Assembly: GCA_021793595.1 (NCBI GenBank)
Contig: JAJYSL010000076.1
Coordinates: 1-18,579 of the forward strand
Length of the DNA: 18,579 nucleotides
Reading direction: 5' to 3'
DNA from: Acidobacteriota bacterium
GTDB taxonomy: Bacteria; Acidobacteriota; Terriglobia; Terriglobales; Acidobacteriaceae
Part shown: piece after piece, positions 1-8,649 of the stretch
Layout: the number at the start of each line of letters is the position of its first letter
How positions within the stretch are numbered: position 1 is the first letter of the stretch
Program-made: the position numbers and the translations under genes
Notes under the pieces: model-generated
The model's input: the letters and a program-made list of their open reading frames with translations, nothing else
Told to the model about the DNA's origin: nothing
The model's database searches: none

Positions 1-1418
1 TTCCGATCTATCAATTCTTTCTGACCCGGATTCAAATCGACGGCTGTCGCCAAATCGCTCGCCATGCGAACCGGCTCAATCTGGTTGACATAGTCATGCG
101 GAAAATAGGTCAGGACGCGGCTGCCATCCGGAGATTGCCACCAGAATAATTTCAGAGGAAGCTGGTTCGTATCGTTCCACGTCATTTTCTGGGTCACAAA
201 ATAATCGATGCCAGATTTTTTGTAGATTTGCGGCAGTTGCCAGTTGTAGCCGAACGAATCCGGATTCCAACCCACTTTCACATCCACTCCCAGGTTCTTT
301 TGGAAGTAGCGTTTCGCCACAAGAATTTGCCGGACTGTCGATTCGCCATCCGGCAGATTCAGGTCAGGCTCGACCCACATACCGCCGACGACTTCCCATC
401 GCCCTTGTTTCACGCGCTGCTGAATCTGCTGGAAGATGTCAGGATATTTGTTCTGCATCCAGGCGTAATATTGCGCTGCCGATTGGGAGTACGTGTAATC
501 GGGGTACTCATTCATCAACTGCAAAGCAGTTGAGAAGGTGCGCTTCACCACGTCCACGGTTTCGGTCCACGGCCACAGCCAAGCTGCATCGATGTGTGCA
601 TTGCCGGTCATGTGGATGGTGTATTCCTGCAAAGCTGGTCGCAGCGGGTCAAGTGCGGATTGCGCTTTCTGCAGCGATGTATCGAACGCGGATTGATCGC
701 CCTTGTCCAGTGCAGCCAGATCCACCGATGTGGCTGCACCGTCTAATGTCTTTTCCTGCGACGCCAGGGTCGCGGCATCGGCGGTGATGGCAGGCAGCAG
801 GTGAGCGGCGGAAATCAACTCATCGCGAAGATTCGCCGGGTTGGGTCGATGGCTGGAGAAGACGACGTTCAGGTCAGCGGCGTGGATATCCTTGTTGTCC
901 TGGGTCTGCAGCAGCTTGACGGCAATCAGCACCTTGTCTCCGGGCTTGGCCTCATTGAAAAGTAGTTGCTTCTCCAGATCGTCTCCCAGTGCGATGCGGC
1001 TGCCGTTGTAATAGAGAATCGTCGGGACAGGGCCATTCGCGCCGACCTGCATGTGGAACCAGATTTGCGATCCCGCCAGGTCGTAGCCGTTCAGCGTTTT
1101 CGGCACCTCCACCCAGTGCCGCAGCCAGACCGCTCCGTGAGGAGCAGTGAACGGCAGATGCACTGTTTGCCACGCTGCGGTATCGAGGTCGGGCCGTTCA
1201 CCATGCGCGATGTCGCCGACATGGTACTGCCATGTATCCGCGGGAATGGAGTCGAATGTGCCGAGGCGATCGATCACCTGTTTTGCTTGCGGCGAGAAAG
1301 TATAGGGCTTGACCTTCCCGGCCTGGGCAAACATCTTGTGTGTCTGGAGAAGTACAGCGAGGAGAACGATACCGAACGCCAAGGAACAAAGAGAAAATGA
1401 ACTACGAGTAGGCTTCAA
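1..1418 (-). CDS. Secreted GH38 alpha-mannosidase, 3' end cut by the window
   Basis: Retaining alpha-mannosidase that would release mannose from glycans or oligosaccharides, probably in the periplasm or outside the cell. 472 residues are visible; the C-terminal half lies beyond the left edge. Residues 1-32 look like a signal peptide: basic KPTR start, then a hydrophobic stretch ending near FAQA. Residues about 50-180 read as the beta-sandwich domain that precedes the catalytic domain in AMS1-type class II mannosidases. The GH38 catalytic domain starts near 270 with GNAHIDAAWLWPW (His275 and Asp277 as zinc ligands in this family). It continues with WEVVGGMWVEPD and GWNPDSFGYNWQLPQ, in which Asp387 corresponds to the family nucleophile. 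The chosen start is TTG at 1418, with GGAG six bases upstream; the ATG and GTG just before it run into stops. It follows ctaA on the same strand after 101 nt. Family assignment is firm; substrate linkage is not known. Confidence 0.93.
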   Translation of the reverse strand, partial: MKPTRSSFSLCSLAFGIVLLAVLLQTHKMFAQAGKVKPYTFSPQAKQVIDRLGTFDSIPADTWQYHVGDIAHGERPDLDTAAWQTVHLPFTAPHGAVWLRHWVEVPKTLNGYDLAGSQIWFHMQVGANGPVPTILYYNGSRIALGDDLEKQLLFNEAKPGDKVLIAVKLLQTQDNKDIHAADLNVVFSSHRPNPANLRDELISAAHLLPAITADAATLASQEKTLDGAATSVDLAALDKGDQSAFDTSLQKAQSALDPLRPALQEYTIHMTGNAHIDAAWLWPWTETVDVVKRTFSTALQLMNEYPDYTYSQSAAQYYAWMQNKYPDIFQQIQQRVKQGRWEVVGGMWVEPDLNLPDGESTVRQILVAKRYFQKNLGVDVKVGWNPDSFGYNWQLPQIYKKSGIDYFVTQKMTWNDTNQLPLKLFWWQSPDGSRVLTYFPHDYVNQIEPVRMASDLATAVDLNPGQKELIDR

Positions 1419-1519
1419 GACTCACTCCATCGGAGGGGATTTTTTCACCGCGTTACAAAAATACACGAAAACTTTCGCTTCGATTGGTTGGCACAGCCCG
1501 AGTCGTCGCACACAGGATT

Positions 1520-2506
1520 TCATGTGGGCGATGTCTCCACCAGACAATAATTTGCAGTTAGCAGGACCAGAAAAATCCAGAAAACGTTGGCGCCCAATAA
1601 GTGGAGAATCTGCAACCATGTCGGCTGCTGCCCCAATACATCGAAAGCGCCGAGCAGGTATTGCAGGAGCAAGGTTAGAACTACGGCCATGCCGAGTGTA
1701 TGCATCTTTGCTGGTGCATCGCGGCGGAAAGCCCGCATCAGAAGCCACAGGATGAATGCTCCAGCGACAAAGGCGCTGGCCGGATGTATCCAGCGCAGGC
1801 GAAGAAGCAGCGGGGCAGTTGAAGAAAAATCCTGTCGAATCGCATCGAGCAGGGATGAGGACGGGAACATCGTATCTCCCAAGGCGACCAGCGAACCCGT
1901 AACGCCGACCAGCAGCGTCGCCAGGATGCCCAGGGAGGGAAACACTAGACGGCCTCGACGCAGCCCGGTGGTCGCGCCAAAACGGGGATTCGAAAGAAAC
2001 TCAGCCGTCAACGCGAGAGCCGCCACCAGCAGTAGAGTATTCGTCAAGTGGCAGGAGAACAGAAGAACGCCGGTCGCTACGGAAGCGCTGTGCGCCGCAA
2101 CCGTGACGAGCAACGCGCCGAGAAATGCCTCATTCATCACCAACACCAACGCAATGACGGCCGTCCAACGCGCAAGGTGCCCATTGCCGGTTGCTCGCCA
2201 CGCCCACACAAGCAGAGCGAGAATCAGGATTAAGGCGCCGCCGCTCATCAGGCGATGCGTAAATTCGATCAGCGTATGCAACTGCGGCGACTGCGGAATG
2301 GCAGCGCCATCGCACAGCGGCCATTGATCGCCGCAACCCGCGCCGGACCCGGTTGCCCGCACCACCCCTCCCCACAGAATGACGATGACGTTGTACGCCA
2401 GGACAAACCACGCAAATCTTCGCAGCACGACAGAGGCACTTCGCGATTGAGTTGCGCGTTGCATGCCGGCGGAAGCAGCACGGTCAATGGCGATCATCTT
2501 CGGCAT
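1520..2506 (-). CDS. ctaA: Heme A synthase (CtaA/COX15 family)
   Basis: Integral membrane monooxygenase that converts heme O to heme A for aa3-type cytochrome oxidase. The 328-residue protein has about eight hydrophobic helices arranged as two four-helix halves. Conserved heme-binding histidines are visible: His84 (EFTHR) and His153 (CHLTN) in the first half, His241 (RWIHP) and His302 (LHLLGAN) in the second. The first outside loop, RATGSGAGCGDQWPLC, carries the Cys58/Cys65 pair found in Bacillus-type and many other CtaA proteins. The start is ATG at 2506, preceded by GGAG with good spacing; a start 13 codons earlier is possible but has no clear ribosome site. No ctaB or oxidase subunit genes are next to it. 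It lies 78 nt downstream of the glycosyltransferase gene and may be transcribed with it. Its presence implies heme-A-dependent aerobic respiration. Confidence 0.94.
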   Translation of the reverse strand: MPKMIAIDRAASAGMQRATQSRSASVVLRRFAWFVLAYNVIVILWGGVVRATGSGAGCGDQWPLCDGAAIPQSPQLHTLIEFTHRLMSGGALILILALLVWAWRATGNGHLARWTAVIALVLVMNEAFLGALLVTVAAHSASVATGVLLFSCHLTNTLLLVAALALTAEFLSNPRFGATTGLRRGRLVFPSLGILATLLVGVTGSLVALGDTMFPSSSLLDAIRQDFSSTAPLLLRLRWIHPASAFVAGAFILWLLMRAFRRDAPAKMHTLGMAVVLTLLLQYLLGAFDVLGQQPTWLQILHLLGANVFWIFLVLLTANYCLVETSPT

Positions 2507-2584
2507 GGGTTCTCCGGGGGTCGCGCAAAACTGCGGATAGTGCAACCCTGTATTGTAGGCTGAAGCATCGGGTCGCCGCAGCCA

Positions 2585-4531
2585 TTATCGGTTTAAGGGA
2601 CGATCCGTCAATAATTCCTTGTCGGAAAGCTCCTGCACCAGGTACGTGCGCTTCTTCAGCAATGCTTCCACGTGCTGCCGGTAGTCTGGCGGGACAAACA
2701 AAAATTTTCGCGGACCATGGCCCCACATCGCGAGCAATTGGTCATCATCCAGGCAAACGTGCGGGGCGTCCGGATAATCCGAGCCCCAAAGCAGGGTGGT
2801 TTCGCAGCCGTTGACTACGTAGGCAGACCGGCCGGTGTAGAAGATGATGGACGATCCGTACGATTGATCGCCGTAAAGAATGAGAGTGTCCTGTGGGCTG
2901 GCAATGGCGTTGATGGTGTTGGCCATCGCCTGGGAGGAAAGCATCGGCTGAAAGCGTACGAAGGCGATGTGGGCTGCAACCAGGAACATCGCCGCTGTCA
3001 TGGCCGTGGTGAAAGTAGCGCTTAAATGTTGGCGACGTATGCGCATTCGCCATGCCAGCGTCGGCCCGACCAGCAGCGTTATGGCAGCCAGGATCGCCGG
3101 CAGACGTAACGCTGCGAAAGAAGGGCCGGTGAGATCCATGAAGTGGGACATGGAGAGCGAGTAGCCGCCGACATCGCGATGGGCCAGCAAGGTTCCGATA
3201 TCGGAGACGTATGGCAAATGTCGCGATGCCCACAATCCGTAGGCCAGCATGGCCGCCGCTCCTGCGCCCACCAATGCGAACAAGGCCTGCGCGCCTTCCA
3301 GCCAGCGCATATCCACGGCTCGCTCGCTGACCGATGCCACCATGGCGTCCGTTTCCAGGCTCGCCAACCCCGCGGCCGTCAACAGAAGCAGTGGAAAGTA
3401 TGCCGGGAAGGTGTAGTACTCCTGGTTCGTCGAGATTGAGAAAAACAGCAGAATGAAACTGGCGTAGAGCGTCATCAACAGGGAAGTATTGCCACGGAAA
3501 TCCAGCTGCTTCCAGGTTTGCCAGCTGAAGCGGCGACCGGAACGGCGATGTTTATGCCACGCCTCGTACAGCGTTGCTGGCCAGTAGAGGCTCCACGGGA
3601 ACAGCCACGCAAGGTGCAGGCTCCAGAAAAGATAGCCGGGCAGCTTGTTGTAATCGTGCGGGTAGCGTTTGCCGAGGAAGCGCAGAATGTGTTCGTTGAT
3701 GAAGTAGAAATAGAAAAATCCGTGTACGTTGTCCGGCGAAGGAATGTTGCCGATGGGATGGCCTTGGTCCGGATTATGCAATCCCGCAAGGATGTGCCAC
3801 GGAGCGGCTACCAGCAGGAATAGAAGCGTTCCAGCGAACAGATGAAATTCTCTCCAGCGACGCCACTGTCCGGTCAGCAGGAGATACGGAATCACGCCGC
3901 CCAGGAAAAACACCGGCGCAATCAGTCCCTTCGCAAGCATGGCCAACGCCAGCAGAACGTAGGTGCAATAGATGCGCGACGGCTGGTGATCTTCTAATCC
4001 CGTCAGGAACAAGTACAGTCCCAATGCGATCAGCAGGGTCAGAATCGACTCAGGAATGAAGTAGCGGGTGAACAAGAATGTTCCGACGGAAGTGAGGAAG
4101 GCCAGGGCGGCGTAGAACGCGGCGCGTTCAGAGTAAGCCCGTCGACCCCACAGCAACGCCAGAATGGCGCAGCCCAAAACCGCCAGAGCTTCCGGCAAAT
4201 GCGTCGAGAAGGCATTGAAGCCGAAAAGTTTAAAGTCGATCGCTACCATCCAATACGGCAGCGGTGGTTTTTCCAGGTAGCGAATTCCGTCCACCATCAA
4301 CGTGACAATGTGCCCGGTCAGTGCCATATGCTGCGCCGCCTGCGCATGGGTGGCATCGGCATCGTCCAGTAAAGAGGGGGTGAACAAGGCCGCAAAATAC
4401 ACAGCCAGAAAGACAGCGAGAATCAGCACCCACTCGGCGCGACGGGAAAGCGGAAATGCGGGCGTTAAATCGGCGGCCTCAATCCCGGCGAGGGACGATG
4501 GATGGGAAGAATTGGAAGGTTGCATCTGCAT
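2585..4531 (-). CDS. ArnT/PMT-like (GT83/GT39) membrane glycosyltransferase
   Basis: Polytopic GT-C glycosyltransferase of about 648 residues that probably moves a sugar from a polyprenyl-phosphate donor to lipid A, another lipid or a protein on the periplasmic face. A polar N-terminus leads into the first membrane helix (about 33-50). The first periplasmic loop holds LLDDADATHAQAA (Asp56/Asp57), and GIRYLEKPPLPYW (Glu87, Lys88) follows. Both match the Asp and Glu-Lys positions conserved at the ArnT active site. About ten further hydrophobic helices follow, then a soluble C-terminal domain (last ~110 residues) with LILYGDQSYGSS. The start is uncertain: ATG at 4531 is preferred because an upstream in-frame ATG at 4636 would run into the divergent ppx gene; neither has a good ribosome site. 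No arnB/C/A-type genes are nearby, so aminoarabinose transfer cannot be concluded. Confidence 0.85.
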   Translation of the reverse strand: MQMQPSNSSHPSSLAGIEAADLTPAFPLSRRAEWVLILAVFLAVYFAALFTPSLLDDADATHAQAAQHMALTGHIVTLMVDGIRYLEKPPLPYWMVAIDFKLFGFNAFSTHLPEALAVLGCAILALLWGRRAYSERAAFYAALAFLTSVGTFLFTRYFIPESILTLLIALGLYLFLTGLEDHQPSRIYCTYVLLALAMLAKGLIAPVFFLGGVIPYLLLTGQWRRWREFHLFAGTLLFLLVAAPWHILAGLHNPDQGHPIGNIPSPDNVHGFFYFYFINEHILRFLGKRYPHDYNKLPGYLFWSLHLAWLFPWSLYWPATLYEAWHKHRRSGRRFSWQTWKQLDFRGNTSLLMTLYASFILLFFSISTNQEYYTFPAYFPLLLLTAAGLASLETDAMVASVSERAVDMRWLEGAQALFALVGAGAAAMLAYGLWASRHLPYVSDIGTLLAHRDVGGYSLSMSHFMDLTGPSFAALRLPAILAAITLLVGPTLAWRMRIRRQHLSATFTTAMTAAMFLVAAHIAFVRFQPMLSSQAMANTINAIASPQDTLILYGDQSYGSSIIFYTGRSAYVVNGCETTLLWGSDYPDAPHVCLDDDQLLAMWGHGPRKFLFVPPDYRQHVEALLKKRTYLVQELSDKELLTDRPLNR

Positions 4532-4626
4532 ATTGAGAAGCAAACTTAGAATAGCAGTCCAATGTCCGCCACTTTTTCCTGAATTCGTGGCATTCTGCCA
4601 ATGTGGGTACTGTTCCAGCAAAAGAA
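4532..4626. promoter_or_regulatory. Divergent promoter region between glycosyltransferase and ppx
   Basis: This 95-nt gap separates two divergently transcribed genes, so it should hold both promoters. The only clear structure is the inverted repeat TGGCA-TTC-TGCCA at 4588-4600, just upstream of the ppx start; it could be an operator or a small hairpin in the ppx leader. A TATTCT hexamer on the minus strand near the glycosyltransferase start is a possible -10 box, but no matching -35 was found. Function is inferred from gene orientation. Confidence 0.35.
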
Positions 4627-6174
4627 ATGACGACATACGCGGCCGTCGATATCGGATCGAATTCCGTTCGGCTGAAGATCGCCGCTGTGCACAATCACCG
4701 TCTGAAGACGCTGCATGAGGATCGCGAGATTACACGGCTGGGCGAAAGCGTGTTTGAAAGCGCTGTCGTTTCGCCGGAATCGATGGCCACCACAATCCGA
4801 GCGCTGCGCAGATTTCATCGGGCGGTACAGGCCCATGCGGTCGACAAGGTGCGCGTGGTGGCGACTAGCGCCATCCGCGATGCGCGTAACCAACAGGCGT
4901 TCCTGGCCTGGGTGCATTCCGCTACCGGCTGGAAGGTCGAGATTATCTCCGGTCTCGAAGAAGGCCGTCTCATTCACCTGGGAGTTGTCTCCAACGAGCC
5001 CGCCGCTCGCGGGCGCTGCTTGTTGGTTGATCTGGGTGGCGGTAGTTGTGAAGTGACTTTTTCCGACCATGGTGCGATTCGCCAGATCGTCAGCCTTCCG
5101 CTGGGAGCGGTTCGGTTAACCCGTGAATTTCTCCGCCATGATCCGCCGACTGCGGAAGAGATCGCGCGCATGCAGGGTTGGATCCGGCGCGAACTGCACC
5201 GTGCGGAACAGGAGATTGGATGCGAACGGGTCAGCGTGTTCGCTACGTCTGGGACAGCCGCAGCTCTGGCTGCTGCCGCGCGCGCTGCGACCAAGTCCAG
5301 CTTCAAGCCCGACGCAAAACCGGGCGTCCGAGCCTGGGACCGCACCCCGACGGTAGTAGTTCGCAAACTGGCGGACAAGCTGAAGCGGATGTCCGCTTCG
5401 CAACGCAGCGTCATCCGCGGCATCGGGCCCAGGCGCTCGGAAATCATCGTGGCTGGCGCGTACGTGTATGCGGATTTACTGGAACGCTTCCATCTACCGG
5501 GCTTTCGCTACTCTCCCATGGGTCTGCGAGATGGCATCTTGGCGCTGATGCTGGCCGAAGGCGACACGCGAACTTCCGCCCACCAACATTTTGAGGAGGA
5601 ACGTTGGGCCAGCGTGCTGGAGCTGTGTCGCCATTACGGAATCGATCCGAAGCGGCAGGAACCTGTGGTCCGCGACGCCACCCAATTGTTCGATGATTTG
5701 AAGAGTGTCCATCGTTTGTCTCCGGACTACAAGATGTGGCTGCAAGCGGCAGCCATGATGCACTCCGTCGGCAAATTCATGAACTACCAGGGCCATCACC
5801 GCCACACGCAGTACATCATTGCCAATTCAGAGTTATACGGATTCACGCCGGAGCAACGACTCATCGTCTCTGCCATCGCTCGTTATCTGGGAAAATCCAG
5901 GCCCGCGCCGGGCGACAGAGTGCTGCGCTACATCCCTGTGGAACAGCATGTGAATGTGAAGCAGGCGGCTATGCTGCTACGCATGGCGGTCGCCTTGCAC
6001 CAGAATCAGTCCACCGCGGTGGCGCGCTTTCGTACCCGTGTCACTCCGAAGAAAGTCACCATCATGCTGATTCCGGGACGAAAAGGGATGGACTTGGAAC
6101 TGTGGGCTTTGCGAAAAGAAGGCGATTATTTTCGCGAAGTTTTCGCGCGCGACCTCTTGGTGTCTTTGGATTGA
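4627..6174 (+). CDS. ppx: Exopolyphosphatase / pppGpp phosphohydrolase (Ppx/GppA) with HD-type C-terminus
   Basis: Removes terminal phosphates from inorganic polyphosphate and, in related enzymes, from pppGpp; cytoplasmic. The 515-residue length is close to that of long-form Ppx. The N-terminal ASKHA phosphatase fold shows phosphate-loop motif 1 (DIGSNSVRLK, Asp8), the glutamate region ISGLEEGRLIHLG (Glu111/Glu112, catalytic-Glu position), phosphate-loop motif 2 (LLVDLGGGSCEV, Asp135) and LPLGAVRLTREF. The C-terminal part from about residue 315 is the HD-like helical domain, with MMHSVGKFMNYQGHHRHTQYI around 376-396. ATG at 4627 is preferred because it directly precedes TTYAAVDIGSNS; an in-frame ATG at 4603 would add eight residues and neither has a strong ribosome site. 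The 3' end overlaps the convergent sixA-like gene by 49 nt. The nearby ppk supports the exopolyphosphatase reading, but sequence alone does not exclude GppA activity. Confidence 0.9.
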   Translation: MTTYAAVDIGSNSVRLKIAAVHNHRLKTLHEDREITRLGESVFESAVVSPESMATTIRALRRFHRAVQAHAVDKVRVVATSAIRDARNQQAFLAWVHSATGWKVEIISGLEEGRLIHLGVVSNEPAARGRCLLVDLGGGSCEVTFSDHGAIRQIVSLPLGAVRLTREFLRHDPPTAEEIARMQGWIRRELHRAEQEIGCERVSVFATSGTAAALAAAARAATKSSFKPDAKPGVRAWDRTPTVVVRKLADKLKRMSASQRSVIRGIGPRRSEIIVAGAYVYADLLERFHLPGFRYSPMGLRDGILALMLAEGDTRTSAHQHFEEERWASVLELCRHYGIDPKRQEPVVRDATQLFDDLKSVHRLSPDYKMWLQAAAMMHSVGKFMNYQGHHRHTQYIIANSELYGFTPEQRLIVSAIARYLGKSRPAPGDRVLRYIPVEQHVNVKQAAMLLRMAVALHQNQSTAVARFRTRVTPKKVTIMLIPGRKGMDLELWALRKEGDYFREVFARDLLVSLD

Positions 6175-6656
6175 ATCGCTCGCAGCAGCCGCGGATCCAA
6201 CAGCCATTGCAGTCTGACTGACCCGCGCTGTACGGTAAGCGCAGCAATCGCGCCCTTGCGAACTCGCGCAATAGGACTGGTCGCCGACGGAGAAAGCAGG
6301 CGATTCAGATACATCGGCAGATTGGGGTTATGACCCACCAGCAGCACATCTTCCTGTTCCATCACACCGTCGAGAAGCCGCTGGAAATCGCTCCATGTTC
6401 CGTCGGGCGCCATTGCCTGCGATAGCTGGATTTTCTTTTCGTAGCCGGTTTCCGTCCCTACCAGCGCAGCGGTCTGCAAAGCTCGCTTCAACGGACTGGA
6501 AATGACGGAATCGAATTGGATCTTCATCGAATTCAGAGCCCGGCCCAACAGAATGCACTGCTGTTTTCCTTCTTTGTCGAGTGGCCGCTTGTGGTCCAGC
6601 ACGGGATTCATTTTCCGCTGACCTGCGCTGCCGTGACGCAACAAATACAAATTCAT
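6126..6656 (-). CDS. SixA-like phosphohistidine phosphatase (histidine phosphatase superfamily)
   Basis: Small 176-residue enzyme of the RHG branch of the histidine phosphatase superfamily, closest in layout to SixA, which dephosphorylates phosphohistidine on protein domains. Residues visible: LLRHGSAG (Arg7, His8 phospho-acceptor, Gly9), RPLDKEG, SSPLKRALQTA (Arg58) and VLLVGHNPNLP (second catalytic His109). The last 20 residues are rich in Lys and Arg. ATG at 6656 has AGGA upstream at usable spacing. Its final 49 nt lie inside the 3' end of ppx on the opposite strand. It follows the methyltransferase gene after 110 nt. The actual substrate (phosphohistidine protein, sugar phosphate or another phosphate) cannot be told from sequence; proximity to ppx and ppk makes a phosphate-metabolism role plausible. 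Confidence 0.85.
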   Translation of the reverse strand: MNLYLLRHGSAGQRKMNPVLDHKRPLDKEGKQQCILLGRALNSMKIQFDSVISSPLKRALQTAALVGTETGYEKKIQLSQAMAPDGTWSDFQRLLDGVMEQEDVLLVGHNPNLPMYLNRLLSPSATSPIARVRKGAIAALTVQRGSVRLQWLLDPRLLRAIQSKDTKRSRAKTSRK

Positions 6657-6766
6657 ACACCGTCCTAGCGCTTCAATTTCACTCGCAACCGCTTCGCTCT
6701 CGGTGACGAGTCATCGCTCCGAATCCGATGGCCGATTATTTCTGGAAATCCGGCGTCATTCCAAGG

Positions 6767-7549
6767 TTAGATGCTGGCAGCGGATGAATCTTGCATAGAT
6801 ACCGTGGAAGCCGGCCTCTCAGGAACATCCGAAATTGTAGCAGCGAGAACTGCCGCCCAAGAAAAATTCTGGTTCGACTGTCGCTCCCACACTTCTGTGA
6901 TCAACATTCCGCCCAGATAGACTGCTTTCTCGAGCAGGTGAAATCCGTTGTCATGGAAGGCCTTGGGGTAGTTTGGGATGTGGCGAACCCTCAGTCCGGT
7001 CAGGACGAAAAACGCATAATACAAGGAAAAAATCACCATCCGCGCACCTAGGCGCCGCCATCCCTTTTCGGGCAGAGCAAATTCCGACACCAGCCAAATC
7101 CCGTCCTGGGACATACGCGGGGAAAATCGCTCGATCAGGGCCGTCACGTCGCTGTCCGTCAAACAGTCGAGAAAAAAGTGGGAGACGACAAGGTCGTAAT
7201 CTCTGCCCGTCGGGGTGAATCTGCGAAGATCGGCCTGGATTGTATGGAGTCGGGGATCCGCATTCTGACAGCTTTGTCGCGCTCGCTCGCGCAAGGCGGT
7301 GAGCATCGCCGGGCTCGCATCGACCGCGTCCACCTGCACTGTGGGATTCAGTGCCAGGAGGCGGGCGGTAAAACGACCGTCTCCATCGCCAAGGAGCAGC
7401 GCATGGCGCGCGCGCGAACATCGCATTAAGAAGTGAAATCGACAGCGCTCCAAAATGCGGCCAAAGCTGAAATATTCCATCCAGCGATAGACGCGGGCCA
7501 AGGAATCGAAATTCGGCGTGTCGGGTTCCATCGGTTTGCGGTGAAACAT
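6767..7549 (-). CDS. Class I SAM-dependent methyltransferase
   Basis: 260-residue predicted methyltransferase with a Rossmann-type SAM-binding core. Motif I is HALLLGDGDGRFTARLL (GDGDG at 54-58), strand beta2 ends in the acidic VDAVDASPAML (Asp77 region), and IQADLRRF and YDLVVSHFFLDCL are the expected motifs II to IV. A hydrophobic stretch near 170-185 (MVIFSLYYAFFVLTGL) suggests association with the membrane or a lipid substrate. The start ATG at 7549 lies 9 nt after the stop of the UbiA-like gene, so the two are very likely co-transcribed; an internal ATG six codons later is an alternative. Substrate unknown. The UbiA-like neighbour hints at a prenylated or other lipid molecule, by inference only. 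Confidence 0.82.
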   Translation of the reverse strand: MFHRKPMEPDTPNFDSLARVYRWMEYFSFGRILERCRFHFLMRCSRARHALLLGDGDGRFTARLLALNPTVQVDAVDASPAMLTALRERARQSCQNADPRLHTIQADLRRFTPTGRDYDLVVSHFFLDCLTDSDVTALIERFSPRMSQDGIWLVSEFALPEKGWRRLGARMVIFSLYYAFFVLTGLRVRHIPNYPKAFHDNGFHLLEKAVYLGGMLITEVWERQSNQNFSWAAVLAATISDVPERPASTVSMQDSSAASI

Positions 7550-7558
7550 GCGGCGCGA

Positions 7559-8518
7559 CTAATGTACGTGGAGAAAGAATAGTAGAGGTGTCAGCAAGGC
7601 TCCATCGGCGAGGACGCGGAGTGAGAGTGCGCTCAATCGGATGTTGTGACGAATCAGCGCGAGAAACACCAGAGAACTGGCGGCGACCGCGAGAAAGAGG
7701 GGCCAAACAGTTCTAACGGTGGGGAGGCATGCCAGCGAAAGAGACAAGGCGCCGACGCCCATGGCGAAAGCAGTCAAATGATTTCCCAGGAAATCTGTGA
7801 GAGCAGGACGGGATACCGCGTTTTGTTGAGCGCGGAGTTCACGCGTCCGACACGCCGCAAAATCGTCCTGCACGCCTTCGCATCTTGCCTCTGCGTCTTC
7901 CCACGTTTGGATCGCAACGCAGTTGAGCCAGCAAGCAGCTCCAAACGTACATATTGCCGCCAGCAACAACCCTCGGCCTTCCTGAAGGCGAGTCCAGGTC
8001 GGTACCGCGGTTGCGATGGGAAAAAGGAATCCAACAAATAATTCCTTCGAAAAGCGATCGCTTTCAGAACGATGATGGATCAACAGAAAATAGCCGATGC
8101 CAATCAGACACAAGACAATATCGTCCATCCGCACGGCCGGCTGTACGCGAAACAAGATCAGGTAGGCCAAAGGTAGGGCGGCCGCAATCCACGCAATCAC
8201 AAACGGCTTGCGGTGTCGCAGATAAAACCAATGGCGATCGCGCAGATCTGTCATGTCGACCGAGCGCCAGCCGTCGAGCAGTCGATCCGCGACGTAGACA
8301 CACCAGGTTCCCAGCGCCAGCGTAGCCAGCGCGGTTGATGGAAGGTTCACGCCGAAAGCCGTAGCGAAAAACCAGCACCAGACAACTGCGATCGTGGGTG
8401 CATCCAGACTCAGCAGGTGCCACCAGACCCATAGCCGCCGATCCGGCAATGCACCGAGGCCTTGGTCTATCTGGGCGTTTCGAATCGTGGGAGCGCTGGT
8501 CAATGGGCTGGCTGACAT
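7559..8518 (-). CDS. Divergent UbiA-like membrane protein
   Basis: 319-residue polytopic membrane protein with about eight hydrophobic segments and no signal sequence. Two loop motifs resemble the Asp-rich motifs of UbiA prenyltransferases, though imperfectly: VYVADRLLDGWR (Asp78 and Asp82, a DxxxD without the usual Asn) and AIQTWEDAEARCEGVQDD (Glu207, Asp208, then a second acidic patch), the latter at the place of the second UbiA motif. This suggests a distant aromatic or lipid prenyltransferase homologue. The weak motif fit means catalysis is not certain, and function is unknown. ATG at 8518 is used; the ribosome site is weak. It sits 131 nt downstream of ppk and 9 nt upstream of the methyltransferase, suggesting a two-gene unit that may extend from ppk. 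Confidence 0.65.
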   Translation of the reverse strand: MSASPLTSAPTIRNAQIDQGLGALPDRRLWVWWHLLSLDAPTIAVVWCWFFATAFGVNLPSTALATLALGTWCVYVADRLLDGWRSVDMTDLRDRHWFYLRHRKPFVIAWIAAALPLAYLILFRVQPAVRMDDIVLCLIGIGYFLLIHHRSESDRFSKELFVGFLFPIATAVPTWTRLQEGRGLLLAAICTFGAACWLNCVAIQTWEDAEARCEGVQDDFAACRTRELRAQQNAVSRPALTDFLGNHLTAFAMGVGALSLSLACLPTVRTVWPLFLAVAASSLVFLALIRHNIRLSALSLRVLADGALLTPLLFFLHVH

Positions 8519-8649
8519 GTCAATCCGTCACGGAAGCGGGAAGTTTGCGGCTTTCCCGCGATGCAGTAATGCTCTACCTGTATTCGACGCGCTCCGCCAC
8601 CCTCGCGTTTCCAATGCAACAGAATTCATTTCCAACAAGATGTTGAAGT
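8519..8649 (-). promoter_or_regulatory. ppk-ubiA spacer with stem-loop before the UbiA-like gene
   Basis: This 131-nt spacer contains a perfect 7-bp stem: GCGGGAA at 8536-8542 pairs with TTCCCGC at 8553-8559 around a 10-nt loop, ending about 18 nt before the UbiA-like start codon. There is no run of T after it on either strand, so it is not a typical intrinsic terminator. It could be a processing or stability hairpin between ppk and the downstream pair, or part of the downstream leader. Confidence 0.4.

Noticed and set aside
1587..2327. Long plus-strand frame opposite ctaA
   Set aside because: It is the antisense shadow of a confidently identified gene and is full of Arg/Pro/Ser codons typical of such shadows.
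4588..4600. Sigma54-type promoter suggested by TGGCA upstream of ppx
   Set aside because: The expected TTGC-type -12 element at the right distance is missing; the site is better described as an inverted repeat.
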